From contig JBGAIH010000013.1 in NCBI GenBank assembly GCA_044225675.1, positions 62,001 through 126,000 of the forward strand: a DNA stretch of 64,000 nucleotides. Direction: 5' to 3'. Source of the stretch: JACMQX01 sp044225675 (lineage in GTDB: Bacteria > Pseudomonadota > Gammaproteobacteria > Burkholderiales > Burkholderiaceae_C). A program made the translations under genes and the position numbers. Below the pieces are notes generated by a model. That model was not told the DNA's origin and did no database searches. It saw only the letters and a list, made by a program, of their open reading frames with translations. Positions 25,330 through 34,024 of the stretch are shown here, one piece after another. Position 1 is the stretch's first letter, and each line of letters starts with the position of its first letter.

Positions 25330-25932
25330 TCAGGTCTGGTAGCTCGCGCGCAGCCGCGCCCAGGTGGCCTGGGCGCGCTCGGCGGCGCGGTGGTCGCGCA
25401 GGAAGCGCGCGTCGTGGAGCAGCCCCATGGTCATGGCGCAGATTTCGCCGACGAGCTGCTCAGGGTCGGTGTCGGGCTTGAGATGGCCTGCCTCGATGGC
25501 CTGGAGCACGGTGCGGCGCAACGCGGCGCGCCAGCGGGTGACTTCGTCGAAGAGCACGTTGCGCAGCTCGCCCTCGCGGTCGTCGAGTTCGAAGGCGCCG
25601 GCGGTGTAGAGGCAGCCGGTCTCGATTTCGACGTCGCGCATGCGCACGATCCAGCGCTGGACAATGTCGTCGAGCCGGGGCAGGCCCTTGGGCTTTTGCA
25701 TGGCCGGCACGAAGACGTCGGCCAGGAAGCGTCGGCCGAATTCCTCGATGACGGCCTTCTGCAGCGCCTCGCGCGAGCCGACCCGCGAGAAGACGCCGCT
25801 CTTGGACAGGCCCAGCCGGGTGGCGACGGCCTGCAGCGTGATGGCCTCCAGCCCCTCGGCCGAGGCGATGTCGATCGCGGCGCCGACGATGGCGGCGCGG
25901 GTCATCTCGGCTTTCTGGGTTTTGGCGTCCAT
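25330..25932 (-). CDS. TetR-family repressor
   Basis: 200 residues. N-terminal helix-turn-helix (GLEAITLQAVATRLGLSKSGVFSRVGSREALQ, ~27-58) and a C-terminal TetR ligand domain (GCLYTAGAFELDDREGELRN). It is the first gene of a tetR / 37-aa protein / hydrolase series on the minus strand. An operator overlaps its promoter 11 bp before the ATG and a matching one lies in front of the next gene, so autorepression and repression of the hydrolase operon are likely. The inducer is unknown. Confidence 0.88.
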   Translation of the reverse strand: MDAKTQKAEMTRAAIVGAAIDIASAEGLEAITLQAVATRLGLSKSGVFSRVGSREALQKAVIEEFGRRFLADVFVPAMQKPKGLPRLDDIVQRWIVRMRDVEIETGCLYTAGAFELDDREGELRNVLFDEVTRWRAALRRTVLQAIEAGHLKPDTDPEQLVGEICAMTMGLLHDARFLRDHRAAERAQATWARLRASYQT

Positions 25933-25942
25933 AGGATGGATA

Positions 25943-25960
25943 TTAGCACATGTGTGCGAA
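25943..25960. promoter_or_regulatory. TetR operator upstream of tetR
   Basis: TTAGCAC-ATGT-GTGCGAA, the same half-sites and spacer as the operator at 25271-25288, with one mismatch in the left arm. It lies immediately before the tetR ATG at 25932. Confidence 0.75.
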
Positions 25961-26062
25961 ATATCAAATCAGGCCGATTGAAAGGGTTTCACCGTGCACC
26001 TGGGGCAGGGCTGCGCAGCTCGGTGGGTCGCGTGGACGGGTTGGTGTTGGCTGGGCTGCGTC

Positions 26063-26843
26063 TTGCTTCGCCCTTCGTTGCACCGCGCGCAAGGCTGGGG
26101 GCTTTTCGGTGGGCGCTTGGCTTCGCTCTTCGTTGCACCGCGCGCAAGGCTGGGGGCCCTTCGGTGGGCGCTTGGCTTCGGCGCCCGGCACTGCGTGCCG
26201 GGTCCCTGCGCTTCTCGCTCCGCGAGGGCGGCTGCGATCACTCCGCACCGGCGCTGAACGCGCCGATGCATAGAGCGTTCCACCGGTCGGCCTGCGGCCA
26301 GACTACCCCCTCGCTCCACTGCGATGCTCGCGCCTCAGAAGGCGCGCCCACCGAAGAAGGGCCCCCAGCCTTGCAAAGTGGTGGTGTTGGCGTGTGCGTG
26401 TGTCCCGCCTTTGACGTCCACGTACGCCGGATGAGGACAGATGCAGCAAAGGGAAGAGCTGCCGCGGCGGTCTCGGGCGCCGACGCAGCCCAACGAGAGG
26501 GAGTTCTTTCTCTGCGCACGCCACTGCTTCGATGCAAGGGTGGGAGGAGGCTGCAGGGGCGCTCTGGAGCGCGAGCATCGCAGTGGAGCGGGGGGAAGTC
26601 CGCAGCGCAGCGGCGGACCGGCGAGAACGCTCTATGCAGGGGCGCGTTCAGCGCCCCTGCGGAGTGATCGCAGCCGCCCCCGCGGAGCGAGAAGCGCAGG
26701 GACCCGCAGCGCGGCTGCGGGCGCTCCAGCGAAGCCCCTGCGGCCACCCTCCCGCCCTTGCGCGCGGTGCAACGAAGAGCGAAGCCAAGCGCCCACCGAA
26801 GGGCCCCCAGCCTTGCGCGCGTTGCACCAAAGAGCGAAGCAAA
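26063..26843. repeat. Long inverted repeat with tandem 55-bp units, non-coding
   Basis: The 930 bp between tetR and the flavin reductase hold no convincing gene. Positions 26063-26334 and 26567-26843 are imperfect inverted copies of each other (~275-bp arms, ~230-bp spacer). In the left arm a 55-bp unit (core CACCGCGCGCAAGGCTGGGG) is repeated in tandem at 26076 and 26131; inverted copies of the same core occur near 26345, 26760 and 26800. The open frames here are repeat-encoded low-complexity Arg/Ala/Gly. It looks like two opposed copies of a dispersed intergenic repeat rather than an insertion sequence; I see no transposase. Confidence 0.7.
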
Positions 26844-26888
26844 ACGTCGAGGCGATCCAAGATCACCCGCAAAGAGCGCAGCAGCCGC

Positions 26889-27998
26889 CTACTTCGCCAG
26901 CGCCGGATAGTCCGTGTACCCGTGCGCGCCGCCGCCGTAGAACGTCGTGCGGTCGGGCTCGTTGAACGGGCCGCCCTGCTTCAGGCGGGCCGGCAGGTCG
27001 GGGTTGGCGATGAAGGAGCGGCCGAAGGCCACGATGTCGGCGCCAGCGTCCAGCGCGCCTTCGGCCAGGGCACGGTCGTAGCCGTTGTTCACCATCCAGG
27101 CGGCCTTGCCGCCCGCGTCACGGTAGGCCTTGCGCAGTGCGGCGTAGTCGAAGGGCCTGTCGCCCTGCCGGTGGTCGCGCGCGCCGCCGGTGGCGCCTTC
27201 GATGATGTGGATGAAGGCCAGGCCCAGCGGCGCGAGCTGCTTCATCACGTACTCGAACAGCGGCTGCGGATCGGGATCGCTCGCGTCGTTGGCTGGCGTC
27301 ACCGGCGACAGGCGCAGACCGGTGCGGCCGCCGCCGATCTCCTGCACCACGGCCTGCATCACTTCGAGCAGAAAGCGGGCGCGGTTCTCGATGCTGCCGC
27401 CATAGGCGTCGGTACGGTGGTTGGAGCCGGAGCGCAGGAACTGGTCGAGCAGGTAGCCGTTGGCGCCGTGCAGCTCCACGCCGTCGAAGCCTGCGCGGAT
27501 CGCGTTGCGCGCGGCATGGCGGTAGTCGTTCACGATGCCGGGCAGTTCCGCCGTGCTCAGGGCGCGGGGCAGGTCGGTCGCCGCGAAGCTGCCCTGGCCG
27601 TTCTGGATCAGGTAGGTCTTGGTCTTGGCCTGCAGTGCCGAAGGCGCGACCGGCGGCTGGCCACCGGGCTGCAGCGTGTGGTGCGACACACGGCCGACAT
27701 GCCACAGCTGCGTGACGATCTTGCCGCCCTGGGCATGCACGGCGTCCGTCACCTTCTTCCAGGCCGCCACCTGCTCATCGTTCCAGATGCCGGGCACATC
27801 GGCATAGCCCTGGCCCTGATGGGAGATGGCCGTGCCCTCGGTCACGATGAGCCCGGCGCTGGCGCGCTGGGTGTAGTAGGTGATCGCCAGCTCGGTGGGG
27901 ATGGCGCCGGGCGAGCGGTTGCGCGTGAGCGGCGCCATGGCGATGCGGTTGGCCAGGCGGAGGTCGCCGGCCTGGATCGGGTCGAACAGGGAGGTCAT
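26889..27998 (-). CDS. Old-yellow-enzyme flavin oxidoreductase (alkene reductase, NemA-like)
   Basis: 369 residues, FMN-binding TIM barrel. N-terminal MAPLTRNRSPGAIPTELAITYYTQRAS, the substrate His/Asn pair in VELHGANGYLLDQFLR and the FMN phosphate region DIVAFGRSFIANPDLPARL are typical of NemA/OYE enzymes, which reduce activated C=C bonds and nitro compounds with NAD(P)H. AGGA is seen about 10 nt before the ATG at 27998. Divergent from the MFS gene, with a 207-bp shared upstream region. Confidence 0.92.
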   Translation of the reverse strand: MTSLFDPIQAGDLRLANRIAMAPLTRNRSPGAIPTELAITYYTQRASAGLIVTEGTAISHQGQGYADVPGIWNDEQVAAWKKVTDAVHAQGGKIVTQLWHVGRVSHHTLQPGGQPPVAPSALQAKTKTYLIQNGQGSFAATDLPRALSTAELPGIVNDYRHAARNAIRAGFDGVELHGANGYLLDQFLRSGSNHRTDAYGGSIENRARFLLEVMQAVVQEIGGGRTGLRLSPVTPANDASDPDPQPLFEYVMKQLAPLGLAFIHIIEGATGGARDHRQGDRPFDYAALRKAYRDAGGKAAWMVNNGYDRALAEGALDAGADIVAFGRSFIANPDLPARLKQGGPFNEPDRTTFYGGGAHGYTDYPALAK

Positions 27999-28205
27999 GG
28001 GAACGGTTTTCCTGGGATAAAGCGGGTCGATCCCCCAAGCGTACGCCTTGCCGGGAATCCCTGCAGACCACGGAACAGGCCGGCATGTGCTATCGGTGGC
28101 GGCCCCGGCGCGGCACGCTCGCATGAACGGCGCGCCGCCCGGTCTGACGAAAATGCGTGCGTCCGCAGCGAAGCATCGGGGGCCGGCTTGCTCCAGAATC
28201 AGCGC

Positions 28206-29486
28206 ATGACCAGCGCCTCTTCCTCTCCAGGAGCACCCGACCGACCGTCCCCGGCCGTGCCGCCGGAGGCCACCGGCGCCCACGTCGCACCGGCCCTGCC
28301 CGCCGCGTCGCCCGCGCGGTTGATCGGGCTGGCCATGGCGCTGTCCATGGGCGCCGCGATCTCGCTGGGGATCACCCGCTTCGCCTACGGCCTGCTGCTG
28401 CCGCCCATGCGGGCGGACCTGCAGTGGTCCTACACGCTGGCCGGCGCGATGAACACGGCCAATGCCATGGGCTACCTCGCGGGCGCGCTGATCACGCCCC
28501 GGCTCCTGCGGCATCACGGGCCCACCCGGCTGCTCATGGCCGGCGCGGTGCTGGCCAGTCTGTTCATGGGGCTGAGCGGCTTCTTCACCGCCGCCGCGCC
28601 GCTGCTGGTCCAGCGGCTGCTGGCGGGCGTGGCCAGCGCCTTCGTCTTCATCGCGGGCGGCCTGCTGGCCGCGCGGATCGGCGCGCAGCGGCCCGGCAGT
28701 GCCGGTCTGCTGCTGGGCCTGTACTACGGTGGCACGGGCGTGGGGATCACGCTGTCGGCCTTGCTGGTGCCGGCGGTGCTGGAGGCCGCGCGCGCGCAGC
28801 CCCACGGCTGGGCATGGGCCTGGTGGGCGCTGGCGCTGGCCTGTGCGGCGGCGACCGTGCTGCTGCTGTGGCCGGCCCGGGCCCTGGGCGACGCTGCGCC
28901 ACCTGCGGCGGCTGCCGGAACCGCCGGGTCCGGATCGCTGTGGCGGCGCTTTGCCTTTGGCCTGGCGGGCTACGGCATGTTCGGCGTGGGCTACATCGGC
29001 TACATGACCTTCGTGATCGCGCTGCTGCGGGAGCAGGGTGCGGGGCCGGGCCGCGTGACGCTGTTCTATGCGCTGCTGGGCCTCGCGGTGATCGCCTCGT
29101 CGCGGATCTGGGCCGGTCTGCTGGACCGGCACCGCAGCGGCCGGGCGCTGGCGACGCTCAATGCGCTGCTGGGCGCGGCGACGCTGGTGCCTGCGCTGAC
29201 CTCCGCATTTTGGGCGGTGCTGGCCTCGGGCCTGGTGTTCGGCGGCGTGTTCCTGTCGGTGGTGGCGTCGACGACCGCACTGGTGCGGCACAACCTGCCG
29301 CAGGCGGGCTGGGCGGCGGGCATCAGCGCATTCACCATCGTGTTCGCAGCCGGCCAGATCATCGGGCCAACGGTGGTCGGCTGGATCGCCGACGGCCCGG
29401 GCGGGCTGGCGCGCGGCCTGGTGTTCTCGGCCCTGGCGCTGTGGGTGGGCGCGGCGCTCGCGTCGCGCCAGCGCGCGCTCGCGTAG
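28206..29486 (+). CDS. MFS transporter, YbfB/YjiJ type
   Basis: 426 residues, about 12 membrane helices. The N-terminal signature ITRFAYGLLLPPMRADLQWSYTLAGAMNTANAMGYLAGA is that of the YbfB/YjiJ subfamily of the major facilitator superfamily. Substrate unknown. A ~35-residue Ser/Pro/Ala-rich cytoplasmic tail precedes the first helix. The ATG at 28206 is chosen because all longer extensions run into repeat DNA. Divergent from the flavin reductase. Confidence 0.88.
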   Translation: MTSASSSPGAPDRPSPAVPPEATGAHVAPALPAASPARLIGLAMALSMGAAISLGITRFAYGLLLPPMRADLQWSYTLAGAMNTANAMGYLAGALITPRLLRHHGPTRLLMAGAVLASLFMGLSGFFTAAAPLLVQRLLAGVASAFVFIAGGLLAARIGAQRPGSAGLLLGLYYGGTGVGITLSALLVPAVLEAARAQPHGWAWAWWALALACAAATVLLLWPARALGDAAPPAAAAGTAGSGSLWRRFAFGLAGYGMFGVGYIGYMTFVIALLREQGAGPGRVTLFYALLGLAVIASSRIWAGLLDRHRSGRALATLNALLGAATLVPALTSAFWAVLASGLVFGGVFLSVVASTTALVRHNLPQAGWAAGISAFTIVFAAGQIIGPTVVGWIADGPGGLARGLVFSALALWVGAALASRQRALA

Positions 29487-29665
29487 CCGCGGTCGCGCCC
29501 GTCACGACGCAGGCGGGCCGGCGCCGCACGAATCGGCCGCACCGGCGCTGAGGCCTTGTCCTACAGCGCGCGGCGGCGGACACTGATCAACGGCGGGCGC
29601 CACCTTGCCTAGCATGACTCCATTGCCTCAACTGCCGGCCCGGCCGGCTGACAAGGAGACCCCTC

Positions 29666-29851
29666 ATGCTGAAATACGCTCTGATTTTTGCGCTGATCGC
29701 CGTCGTGGCAGGTGCCCTCGGCTTCACGGGCGTGGCGGCTGGCGCGGCCGGCATCGCCAAGATCCTCTTCGGGCTGTTCCTGATCGTCGCACTCGTGTTC
29801 GTCGTGCTGGCAGCCCTGGGCGTGGGCGCCGCGCGCAAGGTGCTGGACTGA
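29666..29851 (+). CDS. DUF1328 small membrane protein
   Basis: 61 residues, two membrane helices with Gly-rich turn (LGFTGVAAGAAGIAKILFGLFLIVALVF), the DUF1328/YtjA pattern. Function unknown; members are common stress-related small membrane proteins. A good ribosome site (AAGGAGA) precedes the ATG. A 70-aa frame follows after 2 bp. Confidence 0.9.
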   Translation: MLKYALIFALIAVVAGALGFTGVAAGAAGIAKILFGLFLIVALVFVVLAALGVGAARKVLD

Positions 29852-29853
29852 CC

Positions 29854-30066
29854 ATGAGCCAGTTCAACCGCACGCCCGGCAACACGCGATACGAATTGCT
29901 GCGCAGCTTTCTCGACAGCCCGCGCCATCGCGCGCGGCGCGTCCTGGAGGTCACGCAGGCTTTCTGGTGGGCCGCGTCGGATGACACGCACTCGGCGAAG
30001 CGCGCCCAGCCCGCCGTGGGCCCGGGCGGTCGGATGCTGCAGCGACGGCACACGGCGAGTGCGTGA
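29854..30066 (+). CDS. 70-aa hypothetical protein
   Basis: Starts 2 bp after the DUF1328 stop, so may be coupled to it. MSQFNRTPGNTRYELLRSFLDSPRHRARRVLEVTQAFWWAASDD is a plausible folded start; the last 25 residues are low complexity. No family recognised. The following 180 bp to the transglutaminase-like gene is C-rich and holds nothing I can support. Confidence 0.4.
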   Translation: MSQFNRTPGNTRYELLRSFLDSPRHRARRVLEVTQAFWWAASDDTHSAKRAQPAVGPGGRMLQRRHTASA

Positions 30067-30246
30067 GCGCGGCTGCGCACCGCCTCCAGCTACCGCCCCC
30101 TCACACCGCAGCCCCCACCGCGCCCGAGTGCCCCGCAAGCGATCTCCTGCCCCTTTGCGCACCCCACCGGTCTCATTTCGTCTCTGCCAACCGACCCCAG
30201 CCGCCCCTTACGAGCCGACTTTCGGCAACCAATTCGGCAATCCACC

Positions 30247-31158
30247 ATGACCCATCCGACTTCCGACATCGACCTCACGCTGAGTTACCAGCTCGCCGGA
30301 ACCACGCACCTGTGCTTCAACATCGAAGCCGCGCATGCCCCGGCCCAGCGCATCGTGCAGGAGTCGCTCACGCTGAGCCCGCACATCGCGGCCCGCACCT
30401 ACCGCGATGACGCGAGCGGCAACCGCTTTGTCCGCTTCGATGCCGGCCCGGGCGAGCTGTGCCTGCGCTATCGCGCGCGTGTCGAGCGGCTGCCCCAGCC
30501 GGCGGCGCAGACCTTGCCGGAGGTGCCGGTGACAGCCGTGCCCGACAAGGTGCTGCACTACCTGATGCCCTCGCGCTACTGCGAGTCGGACGTGATGAGC
30601 CGCAGCGCGCAGCAGATCTTTGGCGATGTCGAACCGGGCTATGCGCGGGTGAAGGCCGTGACCGATTGGGTCCACGAGTCGCTGACGTATCTGCCGGGAT
30701 CGACCACGTCCACCACGACGGCGCAGGAAGTCTTTGTGCTGCGCGCCGGCGTGTGCCGAGACTTCGCGCACCTGGGCATCACCATGTGCCGGGCGCTGAA
30801 CATTCCGGCTCGCCTGGTGGTGGGTTATGTGAACTTCGATGAACCGCCGCAGGACTTCCATGCCATCTTCGAAGCCTGGCTGGGCGGGCGATGGGTGCTG
30901 TTCGACCCGACGGGAATGGCCCCGGTCGACCGCCTCGTGCGCATTGGCACCGGCCGCGACGCGAAGGACGTGGCCTTCGCCACGCTGTTCGGTCCGGCCG
31001 TGATGACTTCCAAGGAGGTGACGGTGCGCGAGAGCGAAGCGCAGCAGCCCGACACCCACCCGGCCATCCGCAAGCAGGCGGAGGCCCCGGCGGGACACAC
31101 GCCAGCGCCGTCGGCGCGCCAGCGCGATGTCGGTCCCGCTACGCTCGAGACCGCCTGA
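30247..31158 (+). CDS. Transglutaminase-like protease-fold protein
   Basis: 303 residues. An N-terminal beta domain (~1-95) precedes a transglutaminase-like core with the Cys-His-Asp triad: GVCRDFAHLGITMCRAL (Cys), DFHAIFEAWLGGRW (His) and LFDPTGM (Asp). No signal peptide. Bacterial members are usually cysteine peptidases or amidases, and their genes often pair with ATP-grasp or alpha-E genes; no such partner is adjacent here. The C-terminal ~50 residues are disordered. Convergent with the GST gene 3 bp away. Confidence 0.88.
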   Translation: MTHPTSDIDLTLSYQLAGTTHLCFNIEAAHAPAQRIVQESLTLSPHIAARTYRDDASGNRFVRFDAGPGELCLRYRARVERLPQPAAQTLPEVPVTAVPDKVLHYLMPSRYCESDVMSRSAQQIFGDVEPGYARVKAVTDWVHESLTYLPGSTTSTTTAQEVFVLRAGVCRDFAHLGITMCRALNIPARLVVGYVNFDEPPQDFHAIFEAWLGGRWVLFDPTGMAPVDRLVRIGTGRDAKDVAFATLFGPAVMTSKEVTVRESEAQQPDTHPAIRKQAEAPAGHTPAPSARQRDVGPATLETA

Positions 31159-31161
31159 GTT

Positions 31162-31767
31162 TCAGAGCAGGCCTTCAGCCTTCATCACAGCCTTGACGGC
31201 GGGCCGCTCGGCCACGCGCGCACGCAGCGCGGCCAGATGGGTGTAGGGCGAGAGGTCCACACCCGTGCGCGCAGCCCAGTTCGTCACCGTGAAGAGGTAG
31301 GCGTCCGCCACGCTGAAATGCTCACCCGAGAGCCAGGTGCGACCGGTCAGCTCGCCGTCCAACCACTTCAGCCGTCCGGCCAGGCGCGCGATGGCCTGCT
31401 CCCTGGTCTCCTGCGGCGTGGCCGGATTGAACAGCGGGCCGAAACTGCGATGCAGCTCCATGCCGATGAAGGTCAGCCAGGACTGCAGGCGGTAGCGCTG
31501 CAGCGTGCCGTTGGCCGGCGCCAGATTCTTCTGCGGCGCCTGGTCGGCGACGTACTGGAGGATGGCCGGGCCTTCGGTCAGCCGCGTGCCGTCATCGAGC
31601 TCCAGCAGCGGCACGTATCCCAGCGGGTTGATGGTGTAGTAGTCGGTGCCGTCGGCCAGCTGATGCGTCTTGGTGCTCGCGAGCACGGGCTCGAAGGCCA
31701 GGCCGGCCTCATGCAGCGCAATGTGCGATGCCATGGAGCAGGAGCCGGGAGAGTAGTAAAGTTTCAT
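31162..31767 (-). CDS. Glutathione S-transferase (beta-class like)
   Basis: 201 residues. Thioredoxin-like N-terminus MKLYYSPGSCSMASHIALHEAGL with the beta-class Cys10, the GSH-contacting PxxxL element (GYVPLLELDDGTRLTEGPAI) and an all-helical C-terminal domain (WLSGEHFSVADAYLFTVTNW). Conjugates or reduces electrophiles with glutathione in the cytoplasm. The ATG at 31767 has GAGGCAG upstream. Confidence 0.92.
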   Translation of the reverse strand: MKLYYSPGSCSMASHIALHEAGLAFEPVLASTKTHQLADGTDYYTINPLGYVPLLELDDGTRLTEGPAILQYVADQAPQKNLAPANGTLQRYRLQSWLTFIGMELHRSFGPLFNPATPQETREQAIARLAGRLKWLDGELTGRTWLSGEHFSVADAYLFTVTNWAARTGVDLSPYTHLAALRARVAERPAVKAVMKAEGLL

Positions 31768-31869
31768 ATCGTCTGCCTCGTGTGCATGTTTGGATTGAAA
31801 GGCAGTGGATGCTAGCCTGAGCGGCGCCGACTTGCGCGTTGCACTGCTCATTTCCCCAGGACTGTTGAC

Positions 31870-33276
31870 ATGAACCGATGGTGGATCCGTTTTCTCGTGG
31901 CCGCGGCCGTGCTGCTGCTCGTGCTGGCCGCAGGCGCCCTGGCGCTGTACCGTTGGGTCGGACAGGCCGACTTCCGCGAGCGCGTGAGCCGCGAGGCTTC
32001 CGCCGCGCTGGGGGTGCCGGTGCAGCTGGGCGCGATCCGCGTCGACTGGTTCCCGGCGCCGGCCGTGGCGCTCGACGATGTGGTGGTGCAGACGCAGCCG
32101 CCGATCACCGCGCGCGCGATCGAGGCGCGGCCCGTCTGGCGCGCGCTGCTGCAGGGCCGCCCGGAGGTTGCGACACTGGTGGTGCGCAAGGCGCAGCTTC
32201 CGCAGCAAGGCATCGACGCCCTGGTGACGGCCGTGCAGAAGCGCCGGTCCGCTGCGCCCCATGCGGCGCCCCATGCGACGCCGAATGCTGCGCCCGCTGC
32301 AAGCCCGTCGCCGGTCGATGCCGGTGCTGCGGCCGCAGCGCTCTGGCTTCCACAACGCACCGTGATCGACGGGCTGACCTGGATCAGCGCCAAGGGCGTC
32401 GCGACGACGCTGGACGCGCAGGCGCAGATGGACGACGGCGGACTGCCGCGCGAGGTCCGCCTGAAGGTCACGGCGGGGCCGTATGCCGGCACCTCGGCGC
32501 GAATCGAGGCAGCCGGCGCCGCGCAGGCCCGCGCGGGCGAGGGGGCGGCGGCTTCGGCGTCGCCTGCGCCGACGCGGAGCCTGCCAGGCGCGCGCGACTG
32601 GAACATCGACGTGGCCATCGGCGGCGGCCATGTCAGAGGCCGCGCCACGCTGGCACCACCTGCTGCGCCCGGCCGTGAGATGGCGCTGTCGGGCGAGTTG
32701 AAGACACAGGACGTGGAGGTCATGGCACTCACCGCGCCAGGACGCCCGCTCAGCGGCAAGCTGGACGCCACCACGAGCTTCCAGGCCCGCGCCGCGAGCC
32801 CGGCTGCGCTCGTCGACGCGATGCGGACGCAGTCGCGCTTCGTGGTGAAGAACGCGGTGCTCAACGGGCTCGATCTCGTCAAGGCGGTGAGCCGCGTCGG
32901 CAGCCGGGGCGGCGAGACCTCGCTGTCCGAACTGTCAGGCCACGTCGCCACACAGGGCCGCGCGGCCCAACTCACGAACCTGGTGGCCCGCTCGGGCGTG
33001 CTGGCGGCGCAGGGCGATGTGGCGATCTCGGCGCAGCAGGCGCTGTCGGGCCGGCTCGTCGTGGACGTGACCGCAGGCGCGGCCGCCGGGCTGACCGGCA
33101 TCCCGCTCACGGTGGGCGGCACGGTGGCCGCCCCCGAGGTGGCGCTGTCACGAAGCGCCATGCTCGGTGCGGCTCTGGGCACGGCGGTGATGCCAGGCGT
33201 CGGCACCGGCGCAGGAGCCAAGCTCGGCGACACGCTGGGTCGCGGACTGTCGGGTTTGTTCGGCGGCAAGAAGTGA
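31870..33276 (+). CDS. AsmA-like envelope protein (copy 2)
   Basis: 468 residues, N-terminal anchor (~6-28), then AsmA-type region (ASAALGVPVQLGAIRVDWFPAPAVALDDVVV) and the C-terminal half with TSFQARAASPAALVDAMRTQSRFVVKNAVLNGLDLVKAV. The layout and end motif (AALGTAVMPGVGTGAGAKLG) match the protein at 22897, so the two are paralogues about 8 kb apart. Presumed to span the periplasm and act in envelope lipid homeostasis. A low-complexity Ala/Pro insert lies near residue 125-150. Confidence 0.8.
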   Translation: MNRWWIRFLVAAAVLLLVLAAGALALYRWVGQADFRERVSREASAALGVPVQLGAIRVDWFPAPAVALDDVVVQTQPPITARAIEARPVWRALLQGRPEVATLVVRKAQLPQQGIDALVTAVQKRRSAAPHAAPHATPNAAPAASPSPVDAGAAAAALWLPQRTVIDGLTWISAKGVATTLDAQAQMDDGGLPREVRLKVTAGPYAGTSARIEAAGAAQARAGEGAAASASPAPTRSLPGARDWNIDVAIGGGHVRGRATLAPPAAPGREMALSGELKTQDVEVMALTAPGRPLSGKLDATTSFQARAASPAALVDAMRTQSRFVVKNAVLNGLDLVKAVSRVGSRGGETSLSELSGHVATQGRAAQLTNLVARSGVLAAQGDVAISAQQALSGRLVVDVTAGAAAGLTGIPLTVGGTVAAPEVALSRSAMLGAALGTAVMPGVGTGAGAKLGDTLGRGLSGLFGGKK

Positions 33277-33357
33277 GCCGGCGAGTCGAGCCGGCCGGCC
33301 GGCGAGCGCGGCGTGGTGAACCCTTGAACGCGCGAGCCCGGGAGGCCGACTTCAGGC

Positions 33358-33849
33358 TCAGTAGGTTCTGATTTCAGGCCTGGGCAAAGCGAGCTTCTGG
33401 TTGCGCTGATTTCGTTGATCGCGCAGCAGAAGGTCGATGATCGACTTGACCAGGGCCCGGTTGCGCGGCTCGAGCATGCGCCAGTCCTGCTGCAGTGAGG
33501 CCTCTTCGGAGTTGAAGGCAGCGCGCTGCTGTGCGGCGGTCAGCGGCGGGAACCCGCCGCCCGTGTCGAGACGGGTGGTGATGTCGTCCAGGGCCGGATC
33601 CGTGCCCCAACGCAACCATTCTTCTGACACATCGAGCCATCGGGCGAGTACTTGCAGCTTATCCTGCGTCGGGATGGACATGCCCTTGAGCCATTTGCGT
33701 GCGGCATGGGAGCTGATGGGCTCGCCGCGCCAGCGCAGGTTGAACTCTCGCTCGAGTGCGGTGGCACCGGGCTTCTTGCCGCGCCGTTCAAGCGCTTCTT
33801 CGAGGCGGCGGGCGAAAGCTTTGGCAATGGGATCTGCTGAGTGGACCAT
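33358..33849 (-). CDS. XRE/Cro-like DNA-binding protein
   Basis: 163 residues. Residues ~8-80 contain a lambda-repressor-like fold: LERRGKKPGATALEREFNLRWRGEPISSHAARKWLKGMSIPTQDKLQVLARWLDVSEEWLRWG. The C-terminal part is helical and ends in a Gln/Asn/Arg-rich tail. Probably a local transcription factor; targets unknown. No strong ribosome site. The 33850-34024 gap is AT-richer and has no supported gene. Confidence 0.75.
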   Translation of the reverse strand: MVHSADPIAKAFARRLEEALERRGKKPGATALEREFNLRWRGEPISSHAARKWLKGMSIPTQDKLQVLARWLDVSEEWLRWGTDPALDDITTRLDTGGGFPPLTAAQQRAAFNSEEASLQQDWRMLEPRNRALVKSIIDLLLRDQRNQRNQKLALPRPEIRTY

Positions 33850-34024
33850 GCGTTGACGCTATCACGGGGCGGCCGAGACAGATCGCCTTCAGTCGGAGAT
33901 TATCCCGCACATAGGTATTTATTCGTACATCGTTTCGACGGCCTCTTGCACGAACGCGCGCGAGTCCATGCGGGAAGGCCACGAACGGTCGGCCGGGCAG
34001 TCCCGTGACCGCGCGGCCCGCAGC

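Noticed and set aside
26063..26200. 55-bp tandem units considered as CRISPR
   Set aside because: Only two direct copies, no spacers of uniform length and no cas genes; part of the inverted repeat.
33919..33969. 16-codon frame upstream of the XRE-like gene
   Set aside because: No ribosome site and too short to support.
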